6,628 nucleotides of DNA, taken from positions 1 to 6,628 of the forward strand of contig JAJYCM010000153.1 of assembly GCA_021778375.1 (NCBI GenBank), written 5' to 3'. The translations under genes were made by a program, and so were the position numbers. Source of the stretch: Bacteroidota bacterium (GTDB taxonomy: Bacteria; Bacteroidota; Ignavibacteria; Ignavibacteriales; Ignavibacteriaceae). Below, piece after piece: positions 6,375-6,628 of the stretch (position 1 is the first letter of the stretch; every line of letters starts with the position of its first letter). The notes under the pieces are model-generated. The model made no database searches. It worked only from the letters and a program-made list of their open reading frames with translations, and was not told the origin of the DNA.

Positions 6375-6531
6375 ATGTTTATTGTTTTTTAATATTGTTA
6401 ATTCTTTGTGAAGATTATCACTAATAATAAACTTATAGGCTTAACCTTGTTCGAGGTAACATTTTAATAAAAAAAAAAGAGAAAAAATATAAATTACTGA
6501 GTCACCTTACGCATTATGATACTATCAATTG

Positions 6532-6551
6532 CTCCGCCATTTATGGCGGGG
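6532..6551. repeat. GC-rich palindrome CTCCGCCA-TTTA-TGGCGGGG
   Basis: CTCCGCCA (6532-6539) and TGGCGGGG (6544-6551) form an 8-base stem with one T-G wobble and a TTTA loop. It is conspicuously GC-rich within AT-rich surroundings. Neither strand has a T run directly after it, so it is not a standard terminator. With the next palindrome it resembles a dispersed, REP-like intergenic element. Confidence 0.6.
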
Positions 6552-6572
6552 ATTAGTGTAAAAAAATAATTA

Positions 6573-6613
6573 TGGCTTTAGCCACAAAAATAGCACAAAT
6601 GGGGCTGAAGCCA
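6573..6613. repeat. Inverted repeat of self-palindromic arms (TGGCTTTAGCC / GGCTGAAGCCA)
   Basis: TGGCTTTAGCC (6573-6583) pairs with GGCTGAAGCCA (6603-6613) over 11 bases with a single T-G wobble, around a 19-base loop. Each arm is itself nearly palindromic (GGCT..AGCC), so it can fold as one long or two short hairpins. It lies 21 bases after the CCGCCA palindrome and the two probably form one element. I recall similar GGCTTTAGCC / GGCTGAAGCC / CCGCC-GGCGG combinations as intergenic repeats in Bacteroidota-group genomes, but this cannot be verified here. Confidence 0.5.
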
Positions 6614-6628
6614 AGTATTTATTAGAGT

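Larger units (their letters stand above)
6273..6628. other. Right intergenic region: leader of the lipoprotein operon and palindrome cluster
   Basis: No protein gene is visible in these 356 bases on either strand. The part nearest the lipoprotein holds a weak promoter candidate (6345-6374), a 15-base palindrome (6328-6342) and a small CCCTG/CAGGG hairpin (6309-6327) in the presumed leader. The middle (about 6375-6530) is very AT-rich with an A run at 6469-6478 and nothing else I can name. The right end (6532-6613) carries GC-rich palindromes listed separately. No neighbouring gene enters from the right edge. Confidence 0.7.

Noticed and set aside
6441..6460. GTTCGAGG at 6449-6456 resembling a tRNA T-loop
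   Set aside because: No acceptor, D or anticodon arms can be drawn around it; the flanking CCT/AGG pairing is only three or four bases.
1..6628. CRISPR array, insertion sequence or phage genes
   Set aside because: No regularly spaced long repeats, transposase or integrase motifs, or target-site duplications were seen on either strand.

Overview
The window is AT-rich and carries three well-supported genes. A nine-heme secreted c-type cytochrome is on the + strand. A predicted lipoprotein and a large secreted beta-propeller protein are on the - strand and form a likely two-gene operon. Both large proteins end in a roughly 85-95 residue C-terminal domain opening with QNYPNPFNP and continuing through TLVNG and SG(I/V)YFY to a lysine-rich terminus. 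This is a type IX secretion (Por) type-A sorting domain of the form common in Ignavibacteria and relatives in the Bacteroidota/Chlorobi group. With the AT richness, it suggests an Ignavibacteria-like, probably anaerobic or facultative bacterium. The assignment is an inference from protein style, not a database match.

Layout: positions 1-803 hold no convincing protein gene. This stretch contains a strong - strand Shine-Dalgarno at the extreme left edge, an intrinsic terminator facing the - strand at 345-372 with no gene to serve, a 22-codon - strand ORF with a good ribosome binding site, and several repeats upstream of the cytochrome. The cytochrome gene runs 804-2915 and is followed by a clear + strand terminator with a GCAA tetraloop (2948-2976). 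The propeller gene (3008-5779, - strand) converges on it. The lipoprotein gene (5808-6272, - strand) lies 28 bases upstream of the propeller gene. Positions 6273-6628 are non-coding and hold the operon's presumed promoter region plus a cluster of GC-rich palindromes that look like a dispersed intergenic repeat.

How the genes may work together: the cytochrome should cross the inner membrane by Sec, receive nine hemes in the periplasm and then be moved by type IX secretion to the cell surface, a location suited to extracellular electron transfer. The propeller protein should follow the same Sec plus type IX route. Its job is not clear from sequence; its Asp-box and GG(M/T)QDNG motifs place it in the sortilin/VPS10-like propeller group. 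The lipoprotein is unrecognised. Nothing in the window ties the cytochrome and the - strand operon functionally, apart from the shared secretion route.

I see no tRNA, rRNA, CRISPR array or transposase. The most interesting items are the type IX-sorted nonaheme cytochrome, the orphan terminator on the left, and the palindrome cluster on the right.
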